From a virus, in the IMG/VR virus record IMGVR_UViG_3300010883_013985, positions 1-20,824 of that record: DNA of 20,824 nucleotides. The stretch is one strand, 5' to 3'. Shown piece after piece: positions 6,149 to 13,713 of the stretch. A model generated the notes under the pieces. It was not told the DNA's origin. It searched no databases and was given only the letters and a program-made list of their open reading frames with translations. Made by a program: the position numbers and the translations under genes. Position 1 is the stretch's first letter, and each line of letters opens with the position of its first letter.

Positions 6149-7609
6149 ATGAAAGTTCTTCAAAATGTTGCGGCAGAACGGGCAGTTCTATCTGGCTTGT
6201 GTCATTATGGAATTAGCGCTTCTGCTGACGTTGAGGGTGTTATAGACCCTTCTTCGTTTGTATCAGAATCCAACCAAATAGTATTTAAGTGTATTTTAGA
6301 GGTTTTAAAAAGTAGCGATTCAGTAGATATATCTTCCATCCTATCTGCCGCATCAAGTCTTAACTTTTATGATATACTTAATACCAAAAACGAAACTGAA
6401 TTTCTAAGAGCGCTGTTTAATTTTCCTATTAATCTGGAAAACGTTAGACCCAATGCGCTAAAGATTAGAAAACTTCAGCTTGGACGACAAATACAGCTTA
6501 CGACAAAGCAAATATACGCAGAAACCTCAGAGATAACCGGAGAGGAAAGTTTTGATGAGATTATTTGTTTAGCAGAGAATCCTGTTTTTCAGATATCTTC
6601 CACGCTGGGCAAGGGAGAGCATGATAAGCCAACTATTTTGGGCGACGACATAGAAGAGTATGTAGAGCATCTCATGGAATCGCCCTGCGAGATGATAGGG
6701 ATAAGTAGTGGTTTTCCGAGATATGACGCTGCAATTGGCGGTGGTTTTAGGAGAAAATCAGTAGACCTAATAGCGGCCAGACCAAAAGTTGGCAAGAGTA
6801 TTTTTGGCGACGTGGTTGCCATGCACGTTACAAATAACTTAAAAACCCCTGTTCTTATGTTAGACACCGAGATGTCTAAAGAGGACCATCAAAATAGATT
6901 GCTTGCAAACCTAAGTGGGGTATCAATAAATGATATTTCCACTGGAAAGTTTTCTTATGACCAAACAAAAAAGGAAAAGGTAAACTTAGCAAAAGAACAG
7001 CTAAAAGAAGCACCTTATCATTATATAAATATATCTGGAAAGCCATTTGACCAAACCCTTTCAATAATTAGACGCTGGATTTTACAAGAAATAGGGTATG
7101 ATGAAAACGGTCGGGTTAATGATTGTCTAATAATTTATGATTACCTCAAGTTGATGACATCAGACCACCTTTCAAATAACGTGGCAGAATTTCAGGCATT
7201 AGGTTTTCAGATTACTGCCCTACATAACTTTTGCGTGGAGTATGATTGCCCCTGTGTCGCCTTTGTCCAACTAAACCGAGACGGTATTACCAAAGAGTCT
7301 ACAGACGTAGTAAGTGGCTCTGACAGGCTAATTTGGCTATGCACCAGCTTTACAATTTTTAAGGAGAAGTCCGTGGAAGAAAAAGCCGACTCCCCCGACG
7401 CTGGAAACAGAAAGTTAGTACCAATAGTAACTAGACATGGGCCGGGAATGGAAAATATGAATTACATAAACATGGAGATGGATGGCGAGAAGGCTCGCAT
7501 AAAAGAGGGGCTTACAAGAGATGAATTATTTAAACAAAGTAGGGCAGATAGGGAAGGGTTTGAAATTGAAGGAGACCCCCTCGCAGAGAATCAGCAAGCA
7601 GAAGATTGA
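6149..7609 (+). CDS. dnaB: Replicative DnaB-like DNA helicase
   Basis: A 486-residue protein with DnaB organisation. The N-terminal helical domain begins NVAAERAVLSGLCHYG, the position where DnaB has its EQAVLG-type start. The C-terminal RecA-fold motor follows. Walker A is ARPKVGKS (210-217), LDTEMSKED is the DnaB H1a-type segment, and Walker B lies in CLIIYDYLKLM. CVAFVQLNRDGI followed by the SGSDRLIWL segment matches the DnaB Gln/Arg sensor region. It would unwind DNA 5'-3' as a hexameric ring ahead of the polymerase. It is slightly longer than typical (about 450-470) because of an acidic C-terminal tail. Its final 89 bases overlap the primase reading frame. No loader gene is certain nearby. 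Confidence 0.93.
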   Translation: MKVLQNVAAERAVLSGLCHYGISASADVEGVIDPSSFVSESNQIVFKCILEVLKSSDSVDISSILSAASSLNFYDILNTKNETEFLRALFNFPINLENVRPNALKIRKLQLGRQIQLTTKQIYAETSEITGEESFDEIICLAENPVFQISSTLGKGEHDKPTILGDDIEEYVEHLMESPCEMIGISSGFPRYDAAIGGGFRRKSVDLIAARPKVGKSIFGDVVAMHVTNNLKTPVLMLDTEMSKEDHQNRLLANLSGVSINDISTGKFSYDQTKKEKVNLAKEQLKEAPYHYINISGKPFDQTLSIIRRWILQEIGYDENGRVNDCLIIYDYLKLMTSDHLSNNVAEFQALGFQITALHNFCVEYDCPCVAFVQLNRDGITKESTDVVSGSDRLIWLCTSFTIFKEKSVEEKADSPDAGNRKLVPIVTRHGPGMENMNYINMEMDGEKARIKEGLTRDELFKQSRADREGFEIEGDPLAENQQAED

Positions 7610-8633
7610 CCTACTGTGCCAACAGCTTGCTGTCAGAGTAATTGAAATATTAGATTATTTTGGGGTGGATTATGCCCCAAGAGACAATTACTTACATGGA
7701 AGCTGTCCGGTACATGGTGGAGACAATACGACAGCTTTTACAGTATATGTTGATGGAGATGGGATGATAGGCAATTGGTATTGCTGGACTCATCATTGTG
7801 AAAAAGAATACCAGCCCACCATGCTAGGATTAATTAGAGGTCTGCTAGAGGCCGACAAGGGAAAAAAGGTATCTTTTGTGGAAGCGATTAAATTTTCCCA
7901 AAGATTTGTTAAAGACTTTAAAGAAAACCCGGATGCTTTATCTGCGGAAAAAGAAAAATTTATAAACTCGGTTCGTGGTTTTAATAGGCGACCACCCCCA
8001 CCAGTTTTTAATATAGGAAGGGAAGAAATAAGAAAAAGGCTTATAATACCAGCATCCTATTATTTAAATAGAGGATATAAAGCAGAAACGCTAGACAGGT
8101 TTGATGTGGGCTTGTGCGTTGATAAAACAAAAGCTATGAGTGGTAGGGTTGTGGTTCCGGTGTATGATGACGATTACAAAAAAATGGTTGGCTGTGTTGG
8201 AAGAGCCACGACGGAATACAGCAAAGCAAAATGGGTAAATAGCCGAGGGTTTCATGCTGGACACTATTTGTATAATTACTGGTTTGCCCAAGAACACATA
8301 CAAAGCACGGGCGTTGCCATTTTGGTTGAGGGGCAGGGCGATGTGTGGCGAGCATACGAATCGGGCATCCTAAACTGTGTTGGACTTTTTGGGTGTAGTA
8401 TTACAGACAGTCAACTTATAAAACTAGAAAGTTCAGGGGCGATGAACCTAGTAGTATTAATGGATAATGACGAGGCCGGAAAAAAAGCTAGAGAGCAAAT
8501 TGCTAATAAATGTGATAGACTATTTAATATACATTTCCCCGAAATGGAAAGTCTAGTTAAGGACGTTGGGGAAATGAGCAACGAAGATGTTTCGAGAACC
8601 ATTAAACCGTTTGTAGAAAGCATTGCTCGATGA
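7521..8633 (+). CDS. dnaG: DnaG-type DNA primase (zinc-binding and TOPRIM)
   Basis: This enzyme makes RNA primers. A zinc-binding module at residues 62-93 has CPVH (C62, H65) then CWTHHC (C88, C93), matching the CHC2 layout. A TOPRIM catalytic domain has the metal-binding glutamate in EGQGD (270-274) and the DxD motif in MDNDEAG (315-320). At 370 residues it is shorter than cellular DnaG, as in phage primases, and I see no helicase-binding C-terminal domain. The start is uncertain. ATG 7521 gives an 89-base overlap with the helicase gene and a weak ribosome binding site. An in-frame TTG at 7566 has AAGGG seven bases upstream and would leave a 44-base overlap. The conserved part begins around residue 29. 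Its stop overlaps the next start as ATGA. Confidence 0.88.
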   Translation: MNYLNKVGQIGKGLKLKETPSQRISKQKIDLLCQQLAVRVIEILDYFGVDYAPRDNYLHGSCPVHGGDNTTAFTVYVDGDGMIGNWYCWTHHCEKEYQPTMLGLIRGLLEADKGKKVSFVEAIKFSQRFVKDFKENPDALSAEKEKFINSVRGFNRRPPPPVFNIGREEIRKRLIIPASYYLNRGYKAETLDRFDVGLCVDKTKAMSGRVVVPVYDDDYKKMVGCVGRATTEYSKAKWVNSRGFHAGHYLYNYWFAQEHIQSTGVAILVEGQGDVWRAYESGILNCVGLFGCSITDSQLIKLESSGAMNLVVLMDNDEAGKKAREQIANKCDRLFNIHFPEMESLVKDVGEMSNEDVSRTIKPFVESIAR

Positions 8634-9373
8634 CACAGAAAATAATAGCGCTTTCTGGCGTAAAGCAGAGCGGAAAAACATCCTGTCTTAATTTTCTTCA
8701 TGGCTACCAATTAACAAGCCACGATACGATAGAAAGTTTTGGAATTACCGAAGAAGGACTGTTATATATAGAGTCCACTGAAGACGGGGAAAAGGGCGGT
8801 GGTGTTCTTGATGTTGGTAGAACGGATGAAGAATTTGTTAAATATGCCTCTACAAATATCTGGCCTTTTATAAAATGTTATAATTTTGCTGACCCCCTAA
8901 AATATATGTGCATGAATTTATTTGGGCTGGGGTGGAACCAATGCTTTGGTTCAGACAAAGATAAAAATAGTAAGACCGATATTAAATGGAAAGACCTGCC
9001 CCGTCCGTCCATGAAAAAGGGAAACTTAACTGCTAGAGAATTTATGCAATATTTTGGAACCGACGTGTGCCGAAAAATAAATCCAAATGTTTGGACTTCG
9101 GCATGTATAAATAGAATAGAGACCGAACAAAGCGCGATGTCGGTAATTGGAGATTGTAGGTTTGGTAACGAGGTGGAAGCAATCAAAAGGGTCGGCGGCA
9201 AAGTGGTGCGACTTACCAGAAAAGTTTCCGAAGATAAACACCCCAGTGAAACGGCCCTTGATAAAGATAAGTTTGATTGGGACAACTTTGATTTAATTAT
9301 TGATAACCAAAATATGACCATTGAGGAAACACACGAATGCTTACTAACAAATATCCAGAAATGGGGATGGTAA
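8630..9373 (+). CDS. Deoxynucleoside monophosphate kinase
   Basis: A 247-residue P-loop kinase. The P-loop is GVKQSGKT (10-17). Later segments, DCRFGNEVEAI then GGKVVRLTRKV, then HPSETALD, are characteristic of phage dNMP kinases of the T4 gene 1 / deoxynucleotide monophosphate kinase family. It phosphorylates dNMPs to dNDPs, recycling host DNA breakdown products into phage dNTPs. It pairs logically with the reductase and dUTPase at the left end. It starts in the primase stop codon (ATGA overlap), so the two are probably translationally coupled. The DCRF-NE and HPSETAL motifs make the family call firm; nucleotide preference cannot be seen. Confidence 0.9.
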   Translation: MTQKIIALSGVKQSGKTSCLNFLHGYQLTSHDTIESFGITEEGLLYIESTEDGEKGGGVLDVGRTDEEFVKYASTNIWPFIKCYNFADPLKYMCMNLFGLGWNQCFGSDKDKNSKTDIKWKDLPRPSMKKGNLTAREFMQYFGTDVCRKINPNVWTSACINRIETEQSAMSVIGDCRFGNEVEAIKRVGGKVVRLTRKVSEDKHPSETALDKDKFDWDNFDLIIDNQNMTIEETHECLLTNIQKWGW

Positions 9374-9379
9374 CACTTT

Positions 9380-10390
9380 ATGCTAGTAACATATATAAGA
9401 AGCTCATCTTATAATAATTACTCATATTGCCAACAGCAATATTACATCAATTATGTTCTGGGGCATCCGTCTACGTCTGGTAAAAAAGCCCAGATGGGAA
9501 CGATAGTTCATAAGGTGATGGAGTGTTTAGCAAGAGCTAGTAAGGCTTTAAAAGATAATAAAAGGTCATTTGCTGAAGACGCTCTTGGAAAGATAGGTGT
9601 TGGTAGTAAAAAGATATGGTCAGAAGATTTTGTTAATGAATTAGTTGATAGAAGTTTTAATCACTACACTTCTAACTGTATTCATAGCTACAGTAAAAAA
9701 GACTACAATGATTGTAATAAATGGACTTGGATGGGCTTGCAGTATAATGATGGTCAATTTGACCCTAGAAACCTTAATATAATAGCAGCAGAACCCCACT
9801 TTGATATTGTTATAGATGAGCCGTGGGCAAAGTATGATTACAGCCTTCCAGACGGCTCCAAACTGACCGGAACGCTAGCCATTAAGGGAACCATTGACCT
9901 TGTGACGGAAGCTTCTAGCGGTGTTCTAGAGACCATAGACTGGAAAACTGGTCGTCGCATTGATTGGGCGACCGGCGAAGAAAAAACCTACGATAAATTA
10001 CTTGACGACCCACAGCTTTTGCTGTATAATTATGCAATATCCCACCTATTTCCAGAATACGAACAGTCTATTATGACTATTTTCTATATTAAGGATGGTG
10101 GTCCTTTTAGTCTTTGTTTTGATGGGTCTGATAAAAAACTATTTTTAGATAAACTCAGAACTAGATTTTCTCAAATAAAAAACAACATAAATCCGCGTAT
10201 GATTTCGCCACAGCAAAAACATTGGAAATGTACCAAGCTGTGTGATTACGCCAAAAACAATTGGCCCGGAACAGACACTAACATGTGTAGATATATACAT
10301 GAAAAGATTCAAGACGAAGGAATTGACAAGGCTACAGAGGATTGCACTAGAACAGGCTTTAAGATTGGATACTACTCAGCGCCGGGGTAG
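9380..10390 (+). CDS. RecB/Cas4-like PD-(D/E)XK nuclease with probable Fe-S cluster
   Basis: A 336-residue nuclease with the RecB/Cas4 family layout. His44 lies in GTIVHKVME, an Asp in GTIDL (D173) pairs with DWK in TIDWKTGRR (D187, K189), forming the metal site. Four cysteines, C17 near the N-terminus plus C284, C288 and C303 near the C-terminus, have the spacing of the Fe-S cluster that staples AddB/Cas4-type nucleases. It is probably a single-strand exonuclease acting in DNA end processing during recombination or replication. It is not part of a CRISPR system: no Cas1, Cas2 or repeats are present. It sits between the dNMP kinase and the first half of DnaE with 6-8 base gaps. Confidence 0.87.
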   Translation: MLVTYIRSSSYNNYSYCQQQYYINYVLGHPSTSGKKAQMGTIVHKVMECLARASKALKDNKRSFAEDALGKIGVGSKKIWSEDFVNELVDRSFNHYTSNCIHSYSKKDYNDCNKWTWMGLQYNDGQFDPRNLNIIAAEPHFDIVIDEPWAKYDYSLPDGSKLTGTLAIKGTIDLVTEASSGVLETIDWKTGRRIDWATGEEKTYDKLLDDPQLLLYNYAISHLFPEYEQSIMTIFYIKDGGPFSLCFDGSDKKLFLDKLRTRFSQIKNNINPRMISPQQKHWKCTKLCDYAKNNWPGTDTNMCRYIHEKIQDEGIDKATEDCTRTGFKIGYYSAPG

Positions 10391-10398
10391 GAATAAAT

Positions 10399-12300
10399 AT
10401 GACTAATTGGATTCCCCTTCATTTACATACACACGCCAGCTTGCTTGACGGACTCAGTAAGCCACAGCAGGTGGCAGAAAGATGTCATGAGCTTGGATAC
10501 ACCTCTTGTGCCATAACAGACCACGGCACAATTTCTGGCTGTGTTGCTTTTACTAAGGAAATGAGAGAAAAGGGTATCAAGCCCATATTGGGTTGTGAGT
10601 TTTATCTTACTCAAGACATTAGCGTAAAGGACAAGAATAACAGGTCTCTTAGCCATCTAGTTGTTTTAGCAAAAAATAAAGCTGGGTGGAAGAGCTTGAT
10701 TCAGGCAACTTCAAAAAGCAATGACCCAGAAAACTTTTACTTTAAGCCACGCCTTGATTTAAACACCTTAAAAGGTTTTGCTAACGGAAATCTAGTATCA
10801 TTTAGTGGCCATTTAGGAAGCGACATGGCTAATGTCTTATTTTCTGATTGGAGACAGGCTTATAATGCCAATTCCTACGATAAGGTAAACAGCTTCCTTG
10901 ATGATAACTGGAAGCAAAAGGCTACAGAGCTAGTTCGTAGATACCAAGACGCATTTGGTGAAAAAAACTTCTTTTTAGAGATACAGCTTATAGACCAAGA
11001 AAATTCTCCGGCAGCGCGTCTTGTGGGAGAGAAGCTAAGAGGGCTTGGTAAAGAACTAAATATCCCATGTGTAGCTACGGCTGACTCACACTACCCCACT
11101 AAACAGGACGCTCCTGACCAAAGAGTATTGTTGTGTTCAGCTATGAAAACTACATATAAGAAGGTAAAGAAAAAGTTAGATGCGGGAGAAGACGTAGGCC
11201 TTTCTGTATTTTTTAAGTCCTTTAACTATCATATACCATCGCTTGAAGAAATGTCAGAGCTTCACACAGAGGAAGAATTGAACAATTCTGTGGTAATAGC
11301 TGATATGTGCGAGGAATATGAAATACTCGGCCCCCCTGTATTGCCCCCCTTCCCCTCAAAAGACGGTCCTGACGAATACCTGCGACAATTATGTAGAGAC
11401 GGGTGGCGTAAGAAATTAATAGATGGCAACAGGCTAACAGACAAGGACACAGAGAATGAGTACCTAGAAAGAATTAAGAACGAGCTTTCTGTTTTGCAGG
11501 GGGCTGGCTTATCTAGCTATTTTCTTATTGTCTCTGACATTGTAGACTACGTTCGCTCTCAAGGGTGGCTTCCGGGTCCGGGTCGCGGAAGTGCTTCAGG
11601 AAGCTTGGTGTCATATTTAATAGGAATTACTCAGGTTGACCCCATTCAATACGGTTTGATATTTGAGCGGTTTTATACAACAGGAAGACAGACAGAAGGA
11701 CACGTATCTTTACCAGATATTGATGTAGATGTCCCAGCCAGCAAGAGAGAAGAAGTTATTGAATACATGAGACAGAAGTATGGTCACGGTAAGGTCGGCC
11801 AAATGATTACGTTTGGTCGCTTACAAGGAAGAAGTGCTCTTAAAGAAGTTCTCAGGGTTCACGATGCGTGTTCTTATGATGAAATGAACATGATAACAAA
11901 AAGCCTGCCTCACGAACAAGAAATTTCAGACCAGCTACAAGAAATGGACACCCCCTCTGTAATCAAGTGGGCTTTATTACACCAGCCGGACATTCTTAAA
12001 GATTACTGCCAGATGGATGAAGAAGGAAATACCACTGGGCCATATGCCAAATACTTTGACCAAGCAATGAGGATTGAGGGGACATATAAATCTCAAGGAA
12101 AACACGCTGCTGGAGTAGTAATCTCACCCGAAGAGCTTAGCTCTGTTTGCCCAATGGTAAAAGAGACAAATGGAAGCAACAAAATAGCAGGACTTGAAAT
12201 GTCTGACTTGGAAGCTATGGGACACGTTAAATTTGATATATTAGGTGTAAATTTACTGGATAAAATTATGGATATTCAAATCTCAACAGGGGCCAATTAA
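10399..12300 (+). CDS. dnaE: DNA polymerase III alpha (DnaE), N-terminal half: PHP and palm
   Basis: This 633-residue protein is the front half of a bacterial replicative polymerase. The PHP domain opens with HLHTH (8-12), then ITDHG (39-43), GCEF with E67, H86 and ADSH (D229, H231), so its metal ligands look intact, unlike in E. coli DnaE. Polymerase signatures follow: PGRGSASGSL, then PDIDVDV (439-445) with the first catalytic aspartates, GQMITFGRLQGRSALKEV, then KHAAGVVIS, and KFDILGV with the third Asp at 613. The protein stops only 20 residues later. The rest of the polymerase is encoded 1.4 kb downstream. No intein sequence is visible at its C-terminus. A stop-start junction TAATG links it to the next gene. 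A TAGGA sequence precedes the ATG. Confidence 0.93.
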   Translation: MTNWIPLHLHTHASLLDGLSKPQQVAERCHELGYTSCAITDHGTISGCVAFTKEMREKGIKPILGCEFYLTQDISVKDKNNRSLSHLVVLAKNKAGWKSLIQATSKSNDPENFYFKPRLDLNTLKGFANGNLVSFSGHLGSDMANVLFSDWRQAYNANSYDKVNSFLDDNWKQKATELVRRYQDAFGEKNFFLEIQLIDQENSPAARLVGEKLRGLGKELNIPCVATADSHYPTKQDAPDQRVLLCSAMKTTYKKVKKKLDAGEDVGLSVFFKSFNYHIPSLEEMSELHTEEELNNSVVIADMCEEYEILGPPVLPPFPSKDGPDEYLRQLCRDGWRKKLIDGNRLTDKDTENEYLERIKNELSVLQGAGLSSYFLIVSDIVDYVRSQGWLPGPGRGSASGSLVSYLIGITQVDPIQYGLIFERFYTTGRQTEGHVSLPDIDVDVPASKREEVIEYMRQKYGHGKVGQMITFGRLQGRSALKEVLRVHDACSYDEMNMITKSLPHEQEISDQLQEMDTPSVIKWALLHQPDILKDYCQMDEEGNTTGPYAKYFDQAMRIEGTYKSQGKHAAGVVISPEELSSVCPMVKETNGSNKIAGLEMSDLEAMGHVKFDILGVNLLDKIMDIQISTGAN

Positions 12301-12542
12301 TGAGCAAGGTGCAAAATTCTTTATTTAGGGAGTATAAGCAGATTTTACTTGATGGGTGCTCCGTTGATTACAGGGGCAAGCTGTGTGTCTGTTTTCTCAG
12401 CGACTATTATCAAGGAAGAGTCAGGAGAGTGGTGTATCAAGTACATTGTAGCGACTCCAGATATCTTTTTAGTCAATGCTATAGAACCATCAACGAGGCT
12501 ATGGATAAGTTTTTTGAATTAAAAGGAAAACTAAAAAAATGA
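12300..12542 (+). CDS. Small protein of unknown function within the split polymerase locus (80 aa)
   Basis: Not recognised. The 80-residue, basic product has several Tyr and Cys (GKLCVCFLSDYYQGRVRRVVYQVHCSD over more than one stretch). It looks like a small beta sheet followed by a helix (INEAMDKFFELKGKLKK), and no zinc site of clear spacing is seen. It sits between the halves of DnaE, starting at the TAATG junction and ending in an ATGA overlap with the nuclease gene. It could be an accessory or bridging factor for the polymerase, but no motif supports that; location is the only argument. Confidence 0.6.
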   Translation: MSKVQNSLFREYKQILLDGCSVDYRGKLCVCFLSDYYQGRVRRVVYQVHCSDSRYLFSQCYRTINEAMDKFFELKGKLKK

Positions 12543-13024
12543 GCTTCAAGCTTGGTAATAAGGGCGAAGAGTTTGCTCGTAGCGTATTTGAGAAGTCTAA
12601 CATTGATTGTGAGATTAATGAAGACTACGATAAAAGATATGACTATGACCTTCTTTGTGAGTATGGTAGAAAGAAATTTACATGCGAAGTAAAGTATGAC
12701 TATATGGCTGAAAAAACAGGCAACCTAGCTATTGAAGTTAACAATTGCAGAGCAAACAAGCCTAGTGGTATCAATGTTACAAAAGCAGACCTGTGGGTGC
12801 ATATTATTTTGCAAGACGGTAAAAAGACAATGTGGGCCACAACCGTAGCCAACCTGAAAAAGTTTATTAAGAAAACAAAACCACTTAGAAAAGTTACGGC
12901 GGCAGGTGACGGCAACGCCGACTTACTTTTATATAAAGCTGACGAAATATTAGACCCCCTGTTTGTTAGATTAGACAATGTTCATAAGAAAACATTCTTG
13001 AAACACTTAAAAGAACTTGTTTAG
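12539..13024 (+). CDS. PD-(D/E)XK nuclease-like protein
   Basis: A 161-residue protein with a PD-(D/E)XK core. An N-terminal helix has GNKGEEFA (E10/E11), Asp37 lies in YDYDLL, and the E-x-K motif is EVK (50-52), followed by TGNLAIEV and TKADLWVHII. The layout recalls Hjc-type resolvases and a phage family with the same TGN-IE pattern that I recognise only loosely. It probably cuts branched or single-stranded DNA. The exact substrate is unknown. It lies inside the split dnaE locus, following the 80-aa gene with an ATGA overlap and 8 bases before the exonuclease gene. A homing-type role cannot be excluded, but the wider family pattern argues for ordinary recombination or repair use. Confidence 0.75.
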   Translation: MSFKLGNKGEEFARSVFEKSNIDCEINEDYDKRYDYDLLCEYGRKKFTCEVKYDYMAEKTGNLAIEVNNCRANKPSGINVTKADLWVHIILQDGKKTMWATTVANLKKFIKKTKPLRKVTAAGDGNADLLLYKADEILDPLFVRLDNVHKKTFLKHLKELV

Positions 13025-13032
13025 GAGAAGAC

Positions 13033-13710
13033 ATGTCTTTAAACATCAGAGATATTGTTGTTTTTGATTTTGAAACGGGTTCACGAAATCCTCATAAAAC
13101 TCAACCAACACAAATTGCGGCAGTAGTAATACACGGCAAAAGTCTCAAGATTAAGGGCAACGGCACATTCAATTCAGAAATTAGGCCGATACTTGACGAC
13201 GAAGAGGCTACGCAATTGGGGTTAGACCCACTTGAAGACGAGGCCCTTGATATAACCAGAAAAACAAAAAAAGCTTTGGCTAAAGCTCCAACTCCAAAGT
13301 TTGTGTGGCGAAAGTTTGCCAAATTTGTTTCTATGCATAACTGGAAAGGAACCTCTTGGTTTAATCCTATTGCAGCAGGATATAATATAAATAATTTTGA
13401 TATGCCTATTGTCGAAAGAATGTGTAAAGAACACGGCCCCGTTGATAAAAAAAGCGGACGACAAGGAATATTCCATCCAATATATAAAATTGATTTGATG
13501 GACACTGTATTCATGTGGATGGAAAATAATCCTGACGTAAGGTCTATTAGTATGGACTCTATGAGAGACCTCATGAACATCAGTAAAGAGGGCGCACATG
13601 ACGCCTTGCAGGACTGCTTGGACACGGCGCATATCTTAGTTAAGTTTATGAAGCTTCATAGAAGCCTGTCTCCTAAAATAAAATTTGAAAAAGCATTTGC
13701 GAGCGAATAA
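13033..13710 (+). CDS. dnaQ: DnaQ-like DEDDh 3'-5' exonuclease (proofreading epsilon-type)
   Basis: A 225-residue protein with the DEDDh exonuclease set: D12 and E14 in VVFDFETG, Asp123 in NNFDMPIV, and His189 with Asp194 in AHDALQD. It would remove 3'-terminal mismatched nucleotides. The gene sits inside the split polymerase locus, directly ahead of the C-terminal half (3-base gap), so it is the probable proofreading partner of DnaE. A strong ribosome binding site, AGGAGAAG, precedes the ATG. A clamp-binding motif of the QLSLPL kind near the end of the protein is not evident. A general exonuclease role is a less likely alternative given the neighbours. Confidence 0.9.
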   Translation: MSLNIRDIVVFDFETGSRNPHKTQPTQIAAVVIHGKSLKIKGNGTFNSEIRPILDDEEATQLGLDPLEDEALDITRKTKKALAKAPTPKFVWRKFAKFVSMHNWKGTSWFNPIAAGYNINNFDMPIVERMCKEHGPVDKKSGRQGIFHPIYKIDLMDTVFMWMENNPDVRSISMDSMRDLMNISKEGAHDALQDCLDTAHILVKFMKLHRSLSPKIKFEKAFASE

Positions 13711-13713
13711 AGT

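Noticed and set aside
9380-10390. Cas4 as evidence of a CRISPR system
   Set aside because: No Cas1, Cas2 or other cas genes and no repeat array are present. RecB/Cas4-like nucleases are common in phage replication blocks.
12539-13024. Homing endonuclease that caused the dnaE split
   Set aside because: The PD-(D/E)XK protein resembles a wider phage nuclease family with a TGN-IE pattern, and no homing-specific motif is visible. It is left open as a minor alternative.
13101-13625. Long reverse-strand open frames opposite dnaQ (and similar ones, such as 8878-9321)
   Set aside because: They lie wholly opposite genes with recognisable catalytic motifs, have no plausible domains, and are products of codon bias.
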